Positions 42,473 to 51,301 of a stretch of DNA of 64,000 nucleotides are shown here, one piece after another. Source of the stretch: Psychrobacillus sp042945595. Its GTDB lineage: Bacteria; Bacillota; Bacilli; Bacillales_A; Planococcaceae. The notes below the pieces were generated by a model, which saw nothing but the letters and a program-made list of their open reading frames with translations, was not told where the DNA came from and did no database searches. Each line of letters opens with the position of its first letter. The stretch's first letter is position 1. The stretch lies in NCBI RefSeq assembly GCF_042945595.1, contig NZ_CP168493.1:1178001-1242000 (forward strand), in the 5' to 3' direction. The position numbers and the translations under genes are program-made.

Positions 42473-45235
42473 ATGGAGTACAAAAACACATTATTAATGC
42501 CGAAAACAGATTTCCCAATGCGTGGAAATTTACCAGTGAAAGAAGTAGATATTCAAGCAAAATGGGCTGAAATGGATATATACAAAAAAGTACAAGAAAG
42601 AACTGCAGGTCGTCCTTTCTTCGTATTACATGATGGTCCTCCCTATGCAAATGGAGATCTGCATATGGGTCATGCACTGAACAAAGTATTAAAAGATATG
42701 ATTGTTCGATATAAATCGATGTCTGGATTTAATGCACCTTATGTTCCTGGTTGGGATACGCATGGTTTACCAATTGAACAAGCACTTACAAATAAAGGTG
42801 TAAAACGCAAAGAAATGTCGTTAGCAGAGTTCAGAAAGCTTTGTGAAGATTATGCGTATGAACAGATTAATAACCAACGCACTCAGTTTAAACGTATTGG
42901 TGTTCGTGGAGATTGGGAAAATCCATATGTAACGCTAACTCCAGCTTTTGAATCTCGTCAAATCGAGGTTTTCGGTGCAATGGCAAAGAAAGGCTATATT
43001 TATAAAGGTCTAAAACCGGTTTATTGGTCACCTTCCAGTGAATCTGCACTAGCAGAAGCAGAGATTGAATATCAAGATAAAAAATCTCCTTCTATTTATG
43101 TTAGCTTTGCTGTAACAGAAGGAAAAGACGTCCTTGAAGAAGGAACTAAATTTATTATTTGGACTACTACACCTTGGACTATTCCTGCAAACTTAGGTAT
43201 TGCTTTACATCCAGATGTAGAATATGCAGTAGTTCTTGTAAACGATTCTAAATTTGTTGTCGCAAATGAATTAGTAAAATCAGTTGCTACAGAACTTGGC
43301 TGGGAAGAGTATTCTATCGACCGTACGCTAGCCGGGAAAGAAATGGATCGTTTAGTTGCCAAGCATCCACTTTATGATCGTAATTCATTAGTTATTCTTG
43401 GAGAGCATGTAACTACTGAATCAGGTACTGGTTGTGTGCATACAGCTCCTGGGCACGGGGAAGATGACTTTTATGTGGGTAAAGCATATGGATTAGATGT
43501 ACTATGCCCAGTAGATGATCGTGGAGTAATGACAGCAGAAGCACCTGGATTTGAAGGGTTATTTTATGACACAGCAAACAAAGCAATTACTGAAGCACTA
43601 GAAGAAGTAGGGGCTCTTGAAAAACTTACTTTCTTTACACATTCATATCCACATGATTGGCGCACAAAAAAACCAGTCATTTACCGTGCAACAGCACAAT
43701 GGTTCGCATCAATCGAATCATTTAGAGATGAATTATTGCAAGCAATCCGTGATACATCATTCACACCAGCTTGGGGTGAAACTAGACTTTTTAACATGAT
43801 CCGCGATCGTGGAGACTGGTGTATTTCTCGTCAGCGTGTATGGGGAGTTCCTATTCCTGTATTTTATGCGGAGGATGGGGAACCAATCCTGACGGAAGAG
43901 ACAATTTCACATGTATCGAAATTATTCCGTGAACATGGTTCTAATATTTGGTTCCAAAAAGAAGCGAAAGAATTATTACCAGAAGGATTTACACATCCGA
44001 GAAGTCCAAATGGTATCTTTACGAAAGAAACGGATATAATGGACGTTTGGTTTGACTCTGGATCAAGTCATCAAGGTGTGTTAGAAGAGCGAGATGATTT
44101 AGTATTCCCAGCTGATTTGTATTTAGAAGGATCTGACCAATATCGTGGTTGGTTTAACTCATCATTAATCACAAGTACGGCAATGTTTGGTCATGCACCG
44201 TACAAAGGATTATTAAGCCATGGATTTACGCTAGATGGAAATGGTCGCAAAATGAGTAAATCCCTTGGAAACGTTATCGTGCCTGCCAAAGTGATCAATC
44301 AACTTGGAGCCGATATCGTTCGATTATGGGTTGCTTCTGTAGATTATACTGCAGACGTTCGTGTATCTGATGCTATATTTAAACAAGTTTCTGAAGTATA
44401 TCGTAAAATCCGTAATACATTCCGCTTCTTGCATGGTAATGTTAGTGACTTCCATCCAGTAAATGATCGTGTAGAATTTAAGGATCTCCGTGAAGTAGAT
44501 CAATACATGTATATGAAATTACAAGAAGTGATTAAAACTGTAGAAGCAGCATATGAGCGATATGATTTTGCAAGTGTTTATCATATTGTAAATAACTTTG
44601 TGTCAGGTGAGCTAAGTTCATTCTATTTAGATATTGCAAAAGACGTTGTATATATTTATGGTCAAGATGATCATGAACGTCGCGCAATGCAAACAGTCAT
44701 GTATGATACACTTCTTGCTTTATTAAAATTAATGACGCCGATTTTACCTCATACAACAGATGAATTATGGGCTTATTTAGAAAATATGACAGAAGAAAGT
44801 ATTCAACTGACAGATATGCCAAAAGCTATTGAAGATCCAGCATTTGAAGCGTTAGCAGCCAAATGGGAAAAAATCATGGAATTACGTGATGATGTGCTAA
44901 AAGCATTAGAAGAATCTCGAAATGCTAAAACAATCGGTAAATCTTTAGAAGCGAAAGTAACGTTATATGTAAAAGATGAATTGAAAGTATTGTTTGATAC
45001 AAATGCAATTGACTTTGCTCAATTATTCATAGTATCGCAATTTGCACTTGGTGGTGCTCAACAAGATGCACCTGAAAATAGTTTAGCGCTAGAAAATGCT
45101 TCTGTTTTAGTTGAAAAAGCAGACGGAGAAAAATGTGAACGTTGCTGGACAATTTCTGAAACAGTTGGATCAGATGAAAAACACCCAACATTATGTACTC
45201 GTTGTGCGGATGTTGTAGAAAAACATTATATCTAA
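42473..45235 (+). CDS. ileS: Isoleucine--tRNA ligase
   Basis: 920 residues, class I synthetase. HMGH at 64-67 is the HIGH motif, KMSKS at 593-597 the second catalytic motif, and the CP1 editing domain contains WTTTPWTIPANLGIA. The C-terminal zinc finger is CERCW plus CTRC. It charges tRNA-Ile and edits valine. ATG 42473 follows AAGGAGG. Expression is governed by the T-box at 42090; a terminator follows. Confidence 0.98.
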   Translation: MEYKNTLLMPKTDFPMRGNLPVKEVDIQAKWAEMDIYKKVQERTAGRPFFVLHDGPPYANGDLHMGHALNKVLKDMIVRYKSMSGFNAPYVPGWDTHGLPIEQALTNKGVKRKEMSLAEFRKLCEDYAYEQINNQRTQFKRIGVRGDWENPYVTLTPAFESRQIEVFGAMAKKGYIYKGLKPVYWSPSSESALAEAEIEYQDKKSPSIYVSFAVTEGKDVLEEGTKFIIWTTTPWTIPANLGIALHPDVEYAVVLVNDSKFVVANELVKSVATELGWEEYSIDRTLAGKEMDRLVAKHPLYDRNSLVILGEHVTTESGTGCVHTAPGHGEDDFYVGKAYGLDVLCPVDDRGVMTAEAPGFEGLFYDTANKAITEALEEVGALEKLTFFTHSYPHDWRTKKPVIYRATAQWFASIESFRDELLQAIRDTSFTPAWGETRLFNMIRDRGDWCISRQRVWGVPIPVFYAEDGEPILTEETISHVSKLFREHGSNIWFQKEAKELLPEGFTHPRSPNGIFTKETDIMDVWFDSGSSHQGVLEERDDLVFPADLYLEGSDQYRGWFNSSLITSTAMFGHAPYKGLLSHGFTLDGNGRKMSKSLGNVIVPAKVINQLGADIVRLWVASVDYTADVRVSDAIFKQVSEVYRKIRNTFRFLHGNVSDFHPVNDRVEFKDLREVDQYMYMKLQEVIKTVEAAYERYDFASVYHIVNNFVSGELSSFYLDIAKDVVYIYGQDDHERRAMQTVMYDTLLALLKLMTPILPHTTDELWAYLENMTEESIQLTDMPKAIEDPAFEALAAKWEKIMELRDDVLKALEESRNAKTIGKSLEAKVTLYVKDELKVLFDTNAIDFAQLFIVSQFALGGAQQDAPENSLALENASVLVEKADGEKCERCWTISETVGSDEKHPTLCTRCADVVEKHYI

Positions 45236-45245
45236 TGAAGTGAAT

Positions 45246-45277
45246 GTGGTCCTAAATTAGTAGGACCACGCTTTTTA
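45246..45277 (+). terminator. Terminator after ileS
   Basis: GTGGTCCTA, loop, TAGGACCAC, then a T-rich run. Confidence 0.85.
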
Positions 45278-45393
45278 TTTTGGATGAATTTTGTCCTGCA
45301 CTTTTACTTAGGGTTACTTTGTATGGTAAACTAGTTTAGATTCTGTTAACTTTTTTTAGTTGGAGTTCAAACCCCAGTAAATAAAGTTAAAGC

Positions 45394-45480
45394 TTACGGC
45401 GGATGTCACAGATTTTTAGAGGAACTTATCGAGTAAGCTCGATAAAATCTGGACGTAAAATACACCAAGGCGAATTTGAA
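45394..45480 (+). repeat. Repeat family 2, full copy D before lspA
   Basis: GGCGGATGTCACAGATTTTT at the left and TACACCAAGGCGAATTTGAA at the right match copy B. The hairpin here is TTATCGAG-TAAG-CTCGATAA enclosed by AGATTTT/AAAATCT; the inner stem differs completely in sequence from copy B yet still pairs. It ends 15 nt before the lspA GTG. An open frame through the repeat would add 31 residues to LspA, which I reject. Confidence 0.75.
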
Positions 45481-45495
45481 ATTGGGGGAAATAAT

Positions 45496-45972
45496 GTGTG
45501 GAAATTTTATGGACTTGCCGCATTTGTTATTGCGCTTGATCAGTGGACAAAATGGCTGATTGTAAAAAATATGGTTTTTCACGAGCGAATCACTATTTTA
45601 GATCCTTACTTTGAATTACTTTCTCATCGAAATCGTGGGGCCGCATGGGGAATGTTGCAAGGCCAAATGGGATTATTTACAATCATCACGATTGCCGTCA
45701 TTATTGCCATTATTTATTATTTTCATAAAGAAGCAAAAGGAAAGCCAATGTTTCAGATTGGTTTAATGATGCTATTAGGTGGAGCAATTGGGAATTTTAT
45801 CGATCGTATTTGGAGAAACGAAGTTGTGGATTTTGTGCATGTGTTAATACCAATTATAAATTACGATTTTCCTATTTTTAATATTGCAGATGCTTCCTTG
45901 ACAATAGGTGTTGTGATTATCATATTATTCATAATTAAAGAAGAACGAGCTGGAAAGAAAAAGGTGAAGTAA
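45496..45972 (+). CDS. lspA: Signal peptidase II (lipoprotein)
   Basis: 158 residues with four transmembrane helices, the usual length. ALDQWTKWLIVKNM, HRNRGAAWGML, GGAIGNFIDRIWRNEVVDFV and FPIFNIADASLTIG hold the two catalytic aspartates (GNFIDR and NIADAS). It cleaves the signal peptide of prolipoproteins after lipidation. GTG 45496 follows GGGGGAAAT and matches family N-termini. Its TAA overlaps the ATG of the RluD-type gene. Confidence 0.95.
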   Translation: MWKFYGLAAFVIALDQWTKWLIVKNMVFHERITILDPYFELLSHRNRGAAWGMLQGQMGLFTIITIAVIIAIIYYFHKEAKGKPMFQIGLMMLLGGAIGNFIDRIWRNEVVDFVHVLIPIINYDFPIFNIADASLTIGVVIIILFIIKEERAGKKKVK

Positions 45973-46898
45973 TGGAAGAGTTAACATTTATAATAGAAAA
46001 AGAACAGGCAAAAGAACGAATTGATAAAGCAATTGCATCTTTTGATACGGATTGGTCACGTACTCAAATCCAAAACTTTATAAAAGACGGACATGTACTC
46101 GTAAATAAAGAAGCAGCCAAATCAAATTATAAAGTGAAAGAAGGGGATGTTATAGTTGTAGCTCCCCCTGAAGCAGTTGAACTGGATATTGTATCAGAAA
46201 ACTTAAACTTAGAAGTTGTGTATGAAGATGAAGATGTACTAGTTGTTTATAAACCTCGTGGAATGGTTGTTCATCCTGCACCTGGACATATTAGTGGAAC
46301 TCTTGTAAATGGTCTAATGCATCAAATAAAAGATTTATCTGGCATTAATGGTGTTATGCGTCCAGGAATTGTTCACCGTATTGATAAAGATACAACTGGC
46401 CTCTTAATGGTTGCGAAAAACGATGTAGCACATGTTTCATTAGTAGACCAATTAGTGAAGAAAACAGTTACTCGTAAATATATTGCACTTGTTCATGGTC
46501 GTATTCCTCATGACAAAGGAACAATTGAAGCCCCAATAGGTAGAGATAAAAAAGAGCGCCAAAGTATGGCGGTAGTGGACAATGGCAAACATGCTGTTAC
46601 ACATTTTCGCGTATTGGAACGTTTTGATAAATTCACATTAGTTGAATGTCAATTGGAAACAGGAAGAACGCATCAAATTCGTGTGCATATGAAGTATATT
46701 GGTTATCCTTTAGCTGGTGACCCGAAATATGGTCCTAAGAAAACAATCGATTTTAATGGACAAGTCTTGCATGCTGGATTATTAGGATTTATTCAACCGA
46801 AAACGGGTGAATATTTAGAGTTCTCTTATCCAATTCCAGATGATTACACAAATTTATTGCAAGATTTAAGAAAACAATCATTGATTATAGAAGATTAA
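45972..46898 (+). CDS. rluD: RluD-family 23S rRNA pseudouridine synthase
   Basis: 308 residues: an N-terminal S4 domain (RIDKAIASFDTDWSRTQIQNF, DGHVLVNKEAAKSNYKVKEG) and a catalytic domain with HRIDKDTTGLLMVAKN (catalytic Asp) and ETGRTHQIRVHM. Such enzymes convert uridines in helix 69 of 23S rRNA to pseudouridine. Corresponds to ylyB of B. subtilis, between lspA and pyrR. Coupled to lspA by TAATG. Confidence 0.93.
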   Translation: MEELTFIIEKEQAKERIDKAIASFDTDWSRTQIQNFIKDGHVLVNKEAAKSNYKVKEGDVIVVAPPEAVELDIVSENLNLEVVYEDEDVLVVYKPRGMVVHPAPGHISGTLVNGLMHQIKDLSGINGVMRPGIVHRIDKDTTGLLMVAKNDVAHVSLVDQLVKKTVTRKYIALVHGRIPHDKGTIEAPIGRDKKERQSMAVVDNGKHAVTHFRVLERFDKFTLVECQLETGRTHQIRVHMKYIGYPLAGDPKYGPKKTIDFNGQVLHAGLLGFIQPKTGEYLEFSYPIPDDYTNLLQDLRKQSLIIED

Positions 46899-46940
46899 TC
46901 CTTTATACTACTTTTAGAAAACAAAATAGCTTCACCTTTA

Positions 46941-47080
46941 ATAACAGTCCAGAGAGGCTGAGAAGGTACATGTGAATGTGACGAACACTATTGGTCTGCG
47001 GACTTTAATGTGTAGTTACCTTAGTTAATGACGCATATACAACCTCTTGGGCATCTCTGCTCAAGAGGTTTTTTATTTTA
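46941..47080 (+). promoter_or_regulatory. PyrR-binding attenuator ahead of pyrR
   Basis: CAGTCCAGAGAGGCTGAGAA at 46945 fits the PyrR anti-antiterminator loop consensus ARUCCNGNGAGGYU. The terminator is AACCTCTTG (47041-47049) pairing with CAAGAGGTT (47062-47070), then a T run. UMP-bound PyrR should favour termination. Confidence 0.92.
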
Positions 47081-47099
47081 CAAAATTAGGAGGGTACGT

Positions 47100-47639
47100 A
47101 TGGCGGAGAAAGCGAGTATTTTAGATGAACAAGCAATGAATAGGGCACTAACACGAATTGCACATGAAATTATTGAACGGAATAAAGGAATTGAGGAATG
47201 TATTTTAGTTGGAATCAAAACACGAGGTGCTTTTTTAGCAGAGAGGTTAGCTAAGAAGATTGAGACGATCGAGGGTAAAGCAATTAAAACAGGAGAGCTC
47301 GATATTACATTATATAGAGATGATCTATCATTAAAAAATGACTCAAACGAGCCGCTCGTTCAACAAGTGGATATTACACATGATGTAACGAATAAAAAAG
47401 TGATTTTAGTAGATGATGTACTTTATACAGGAAGAACGGTTCGCGCAGCAATGGATGCTGTAATGGATTTAGGAAGACCTGCCCAGATTCAATTAGCTGT
47501 TTTAATAGATAGAGGTCACCGAGAGCTTCCGATAAGAGCGGATTACGTCGGTAAAAATATACCAACGTCTAGCAATGAACGGATTGTAGTGAAAGTTATC
47601 GAAACAGATGAAGTAGACGCAGTTACAATTTTTGAATAA
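47100..47639 (+). CDS. pyrR: Bifunctional pyr operon attenuator / uracil phosphoribosyltransferase
   Basis: 179 residues, type I phosphoribosyltransferase fold: KVILVDDVLYTGRTVRAAMDA is the PRPP-binding loop, and the C-terminal part has DRGHRELPIRADYVGKNIPTS. It binds pyr mRNA loops when UMP is high and has weak uracil phosphoribosyltransferase activity. ATG 47100 follows AGGAGGG; the 24 upstream codons in frame come from the attenuator. First gene of the pyrimidine operon. Confidence 0.97.
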   Translation: MAEKASILDEQAMNRALTRIAHEIIERNKGIEECILVGIKTRGAFLAERLAKKIETIEGKAIKTGELDITLYRDDLSLKNDSNEPLVQQVDITHDVTNKKVILVDDVLYTGRTVRAAMDAVMDLGRPAQIQLAVLIDRGHRELPIRADYVGKNIPTSSNERIVVKVIETDEVDAVTIFE

Positions 47640-47669
47640 GAAATCTTTTGGAAAAGGTAGGAATAATCC

Positions 47670-48992
47670 ATGTCAAATGCAGTGTTAGATGTCAATGAAA
47701 AGCCATCTGGAGGACAATTAATAACTTTAAGTTTTCAACATATGTTCGCCATGTTCGGCTCTACAATTTTAGTACCACAGCTAGTCGGATTAAGTCCTGC
47801 AATTGCATTACTAACAAGCGGGATAGCAACCATATTCTTCTTAATGATTACGAAGTTTCAAGTACCCGCTTATTTGGGATCATCCTTTGCTTTTATTGCT
47901 CCAATCATTTTAGCTACAAAAGTTGGTGGAGTTGGAAGTGCAATGATTGGTGGAATGTTTGTCGGAATCACTTACGGCATTGTTGCACTCATCATTTGGA
48001 AAAGTGGTTATAAATGGATTATGAAGTTGTTACCACCAATTGTTGTAGGTCCAGTAATTATGGTTATTGGTCTAGGGATTGCTGGTGTAGCAGTTGATAT
48101 GGCCATGAATATCAAAGTGAAAGTAGATCCAGCCTTAAACTATGGATTAGAAGAGATTAGTCAGTATAGTTTCCTGCACTTCTCAGCAGCATTAGTAACA
48201 TTGTTCACTGCAATCTTTTGTACTATTTACTTTAAAAACATTCTAAGTACAATGCCGATCTTAATCGGATTGGTCGTTGGTTACATATACTCTGCTGCAA
48301 TCGGAATTATAGATTACTCTGCAGTACATGATGCAAAATGGTTTGATTTACCACCATTCCTAATTCCCGGTGTAGATTATCATTTCGTCGTTACATCCAA
48401 GTTATTGTTAGTAATGGTACCAATCGTTATCGTAACAATTTCAGAGCATATTGGTCATCAGTTAGTACTTGGTAAAGTCGTGAACCGTGACTACATTAAA
48501 GAGCCAGGATTACATCGCTCTTTGCTAGGTGATGGATTCGGAACATTTATCAGTTCTTTAATTGGTGGTCCTCCAAAAACAACGTATGGTGAAAATATTG
48601 GCGTACTAGCAATCACTCGCGTTTATAGTGTGTATGTAATATGTGGTGCTGCAGTAGTTGCAATTGCTGTTTCATTTTTAGGGAAAGTAATGGCAGTCAT
48701 CTCTACAATCCCTACAGCAGTTCTTGGTGGGGTGTCCATACTGTTGTTCGGTATTATCGCATCAAGTGGACTACGCATGTTAGTAGAAAACAATATAGAC
48801 TTTGGAAATAATCGCAACCTAGTTATTGCATCTGTAATTTTAGTTATCGGAATTGGTGGAGCAAAGTTTGTTGTATCGGAATCATTAAGTATTGAAGGTA
48901 TGGCTTTAGCTGCAATCATCGGGGTTATACTAAACTTAGTTCTACCAGGTAGAAATAATGAACAAATAGCAGGTATGGATAAAACTGAATAA
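47670..48992 (+). CDS. pyrP: Uracil permease
   Basis: 440 residues, about 14 transmembrane segments, NCS2/UraA family. SFQHMFAMFGSTILVPQLVG, the SEHIGHQ signature in TISEHIGHQLVLGK, and GGPPKTTYGENIGVLAITRV are diagnostic. Proton-linked uracil import. It follows pyrR after 30 nt, which leaves no room for the attenuator that B. subtilis has between these genes. Confidence 0.96.
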   Translation: MSNAVLDVNEKPSGGQLITLSFQHMFAMFGSTILVPQLVGLSPAIALLTSGIATIFFLMITKFQVPAYLGSSFAFIAPIILATKVGGVGSAMIGGMFVGITYGIVALIIWKSGYKWIMKLLPPIVVGPVIMVIGLGIAGVAVDMAMNIKVKVDPALNYGLEEISQYSFLHFSAALVTLFTAIFCTIYFKNILSTMPILIGLVVGYIYSAAIGIIDYSAVHDAKWFDLPPFLIPGVDYHFVVTSKLLLVMVPIVIVTISEHIGHQLVLGKVVNRDYIKEPGLHRSLLGDGFGTFISSLIGGPPKTTYGENIGVLAITRVYSVYVICGAAVVAIAVSFLGKVMAVISTIPTAVLGGVSILLFGIIASSGLRMLVENNIDFGNNRNLVIASVILVIGIGGAKFVVSESLSIEGMALAAIIGVILNLVLPGRNNEQIAGMDKTE

Positions 48993-48995
48993 AAG

Positions 48996-49124
48996 ACCTT
49001 TTAAATAGTTGTCCAGAGAGTCAACGAAAGGTTCGAATAGAAGAGAAGGGACTTTACAAAAGTACCCTATACTCTTCCATGCAAAAACGAACCTTCTCGA
49101 GACTTTATCGAGAAGGTTCTTTTG
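48996..49124 (+). promoter_or_regulatory. PyrR-binding attenuator ahead of pyrB
   Basis: GTTG-TCCAGAGAG-TCAAC (49008-49025) is a PyrR-recognised hairpin loop; GAACCTTCTCGA (49089-49100) pairs with TCGAGAAGGTTC (49108-49119), followed by TTTTG, as terminator. AACGAAAGGTTCG downstream of the loop can form the competing antiterminator. Confidence 0.92.
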
Positions 49125-49140
49125 ATAGAGGAGGATACAG

Positions 49141-50019
49141 ATGAAAAACTTATTATCAATGAAAGATTTAACTGTAGAAGAAATAATGTCTATTTTAAAA
49201 CAAGCGCAATTATTCCGTGAAGGTGCTAGTTCTCAATTAAAGCAAGATTATACAATGGCTAATTTATTTTTTGAACCGAGCACTCGAACGAAAATGAGTT
49301 TTGAAATGGCAGAGAGAAAGTTACATTTAAATGTCCTCCCCTTTGATGCAGGTTTTTCTAGTACGTTAAAAGGTGAAACACTATATGATACGGTTAAAAC
49401 ATTGGAATCCATTGGTGTTGATGCTCTAGTGATTAGACATGAACAAAATGATTTTTTTAAAGATTTAATAGGAAAAGTAAAACCAGTCATTATCAATGGT
49501 GGAGATGGAACAGGAAACCATCCTACTCAAAGTTTGCTCGATTTATTGACAATCCAACAGGAATTTGGAACTTTTGAAAATAAAGTGATCAGCATCGTAG
49601 GGGATATTGCACATAGCCGAGTAGCTCGGTCAAACGCAGATGCGTTTTCTAGACTTGGTGCGAAAGTTAATTTCGTGTGTCCACCAAATTGTAACGCGGA
49701 ATTTGAAGCAACTTATAATATTGATGAAGTAATTGAGTCTAGTGATGTCATGATGATGTTAAGAGTACAACATGAAAGACATGATGGTAAATCCTATTTC
49801 TCTAAAGCTGAATATCTTCAACAGTATGGTTTAACAGAAGAGAGAGAAAAAAGAATGAAAGAAAACGCCATTATTATGCATCCAGCCCCGATGAATCGTG
49901 ACGTGGAAATTGCAAGTGAAATAGTTGAATGCGAGCGTTCAAGAATTTTTAAACAGATGGAAAATGGTGTGTTCATTCGTATGGCAGTCATTGAAATGAT
50001 TTTGAAAGGGAGAGAATAA
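49141..50019 (+). CDS. pyrB: Aspartate carbamoyltransferase catalytic subunit
   Basis: 292 residues. FFEPSTRTKMSFE is the carbamoyl-phosphate loop, GDGTGNHPTQSLLDLLT and VGDIAHSRVARSN are conserved, and HPAPMNRDVEI ends the aspartate domain. It condenses carbamoyl phosphate with aspartate. No regulatory PyrI subunit is present, as is usual in Bacillus. ATG 49141 follows AGAGGAGG. Confidence 0.97.
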   Translation: MKNLLSMKDLTVEEIMSILKQAQLFREGASSQLKQDYTMANLFFEPSTRTKMSFEMAERKLHLNVLPFDAGFSSTLKGETLYDTVKTLESIGVDALVIRHEQNDFFKDLIGKVKPVIINGGDGTGNHPTQSLLDLLTIQQEFGTFENKVISIVGDIAHSRVARSNADAFSRLGAKVNFVCPPNCNAEFEATYNIDEVIESSDVMMMLRVQHERHDGKSYFSKAEYLQQYGLTEEREKRMKENAIIMHPAPMNRDVEIASEIVECERSRIFKQMENGVFIRMAVIEMILKGRE

Positions 50020-50020
50020 C

Positions 50021-51301
50021 ATGACAAAAATTATTCAAAACGTTCAAATAGTTAACAATGAAGGAGATTTAGAAATTACATCCGTCCTAATTGAAAACGG
50101 GAAAATTGCTAAAATCGGAGCGAATGAAACGGAAGATCATGTAGAAGTAATTGATGGTAAAGGAATGCTTCTTTCGCCAGGATTTATCGATGTGCATGTC
50201 CATTTACGCGAGCCAGGAGGCGAACATAAAGAAACGATTGAAACAGGAACGAAAGCTGCTGCAAAAGGTGGATACACGACTATTTGTGCCATGCCAAATA
50301 CTAGACCAGTACCTGATACTGCTGAAAACTTTTCCCATGTGTTGGATTTAGTTGAAAAAAATGCACTTATTCGAGTTTTACCATATGCATCGATTACGAT
50401 TCGACAAGCTGGAAAAGAAAGAACAAATATCGAAGCTTTGAAAAAACTTGGCGCATTTGCTCTGACAGATGATGGTGTCGGGGTACAGGCTGCAGGAACA
50501 ATGTTGGAAGCTATGGAAGAAGCAGCAAAACTACATATCCCAGTAGTCGCACACTGTGAAGATAATACACTTATTTACTCAGGTGTGATGCATAAAGGAA
50601 AACGAAACGAAGAACTTGGTTTAAAAGGGATTCCTTCCGTTTCAGAATCAGTACATATTGCGCGTGATATTTTACTCGCAGAGTCTGCAGGGGCTCATTA
50701 TCACGTATGTCACGTCAGTACAAAAGAATCAGTGCGAGTGATAAGAGATGCTAAAAAAGCAGGAGTACATGTTACGGCTGAAGTAAGTCCGCATCACCTT
50801 TTACTATGTGAAGATGATATACCATCCAATGATGCAAACTGGAAAATGAATCCACCTCTTAGAGGAAAAGAAGATATGCTTGCATTGCGTGAAGGCTTGC
50901 TAGATGGAACTTTAGATTTCATTGCAACAGATCATGCACCACATACAGAGGAAGATAAAGCAAATGGATTTGAAAAGGCACCATTTGGAATTGTCGGTTT
51001 AGAAACAGCGTTCCCACTGTTATATACACATTTTGTGAAAAGTGGAGAGTGGACTTTAAAACAATTGCTAGAATATTTAACAACTAAACCATCTGAAGTT
51101 TTCGGATTTGAATTCGGAAAATTAAAAGTGGGAGCTCCAGCGGATTTAGTATTAATTGACCTAGAAAAAGAACAAGCAATCGATAAAGAAGCATTTTTTT
51201 CAAAAGGAAAAAATACTCCATTTAACGGTTGGGTATGCACAGGTTGGCCACAAGTCACCATTTATAACGGAGAAATCGTATGGCAGGAGGAAAACAAATG
51301 A
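50021..51301 (+). CDS. pyrC: Dihydroorotase
   Basis: 426 residues, type I dihydroorotase. PGFIDVHVHLREPGGEHKE gives the zinc-binding HxH, HCED and CHVSTKES further metal ligands, and TDHAPH the catalytic Asp region. It closes carbamoyl-aspartate to dihydroorotate. Starts 1 nt after pyrB and overlaps carA by ATGA. Confidence 0.97.
   Translation: MTKIIQNVQIVNNEGDLEITSVLIENGKIAKIGANETEDHVEVIDGKGMLLSPGFIDVHVHLREPGGEHKETIETGTKAAAKGGYTTICAMPNTRPVPDTAENFSHVLDLVEKNALIRVLPYASITIRQAGKERTNIEALKKLGAFALTDDGVGVQAAGTMLEAMEEAAKLHIPVVAHCEDNTLIYSGVMHKGKRNEELGLKGIPSVSESVHIARDILLAESAGAHYHVCHVSTKESVRVIRDAKKAGVHVTAEVSPHHLLLCEDDIPSNDANWKMNPPLRGKEDMLALREGLLDGTLDFIATDHAPHTEEDKANGFEKAPFGIVGLETAFPLLYTHFVKSGEWTLKQLLEYLTTKPSEVFGFEFGKLKVGAPADLVLIDLEKEQAIDKEAFFSKGKNTPFNGWVCTGWPQVTIYNGEIVWQEENK

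Noticed and set aside
42339..42677. Minus-strand ORF over the ileS leader and 5' end
   Set aside because: Covers the T-box terminator and ileS start on the other strand; composition is that of an antisense shadow.
45403..45495. 31-residue N-terminal extension of LspA
   Set aside because: The codons come from repeat family 2; GTG 45496 has GGGGGA and matches the known start of the family.
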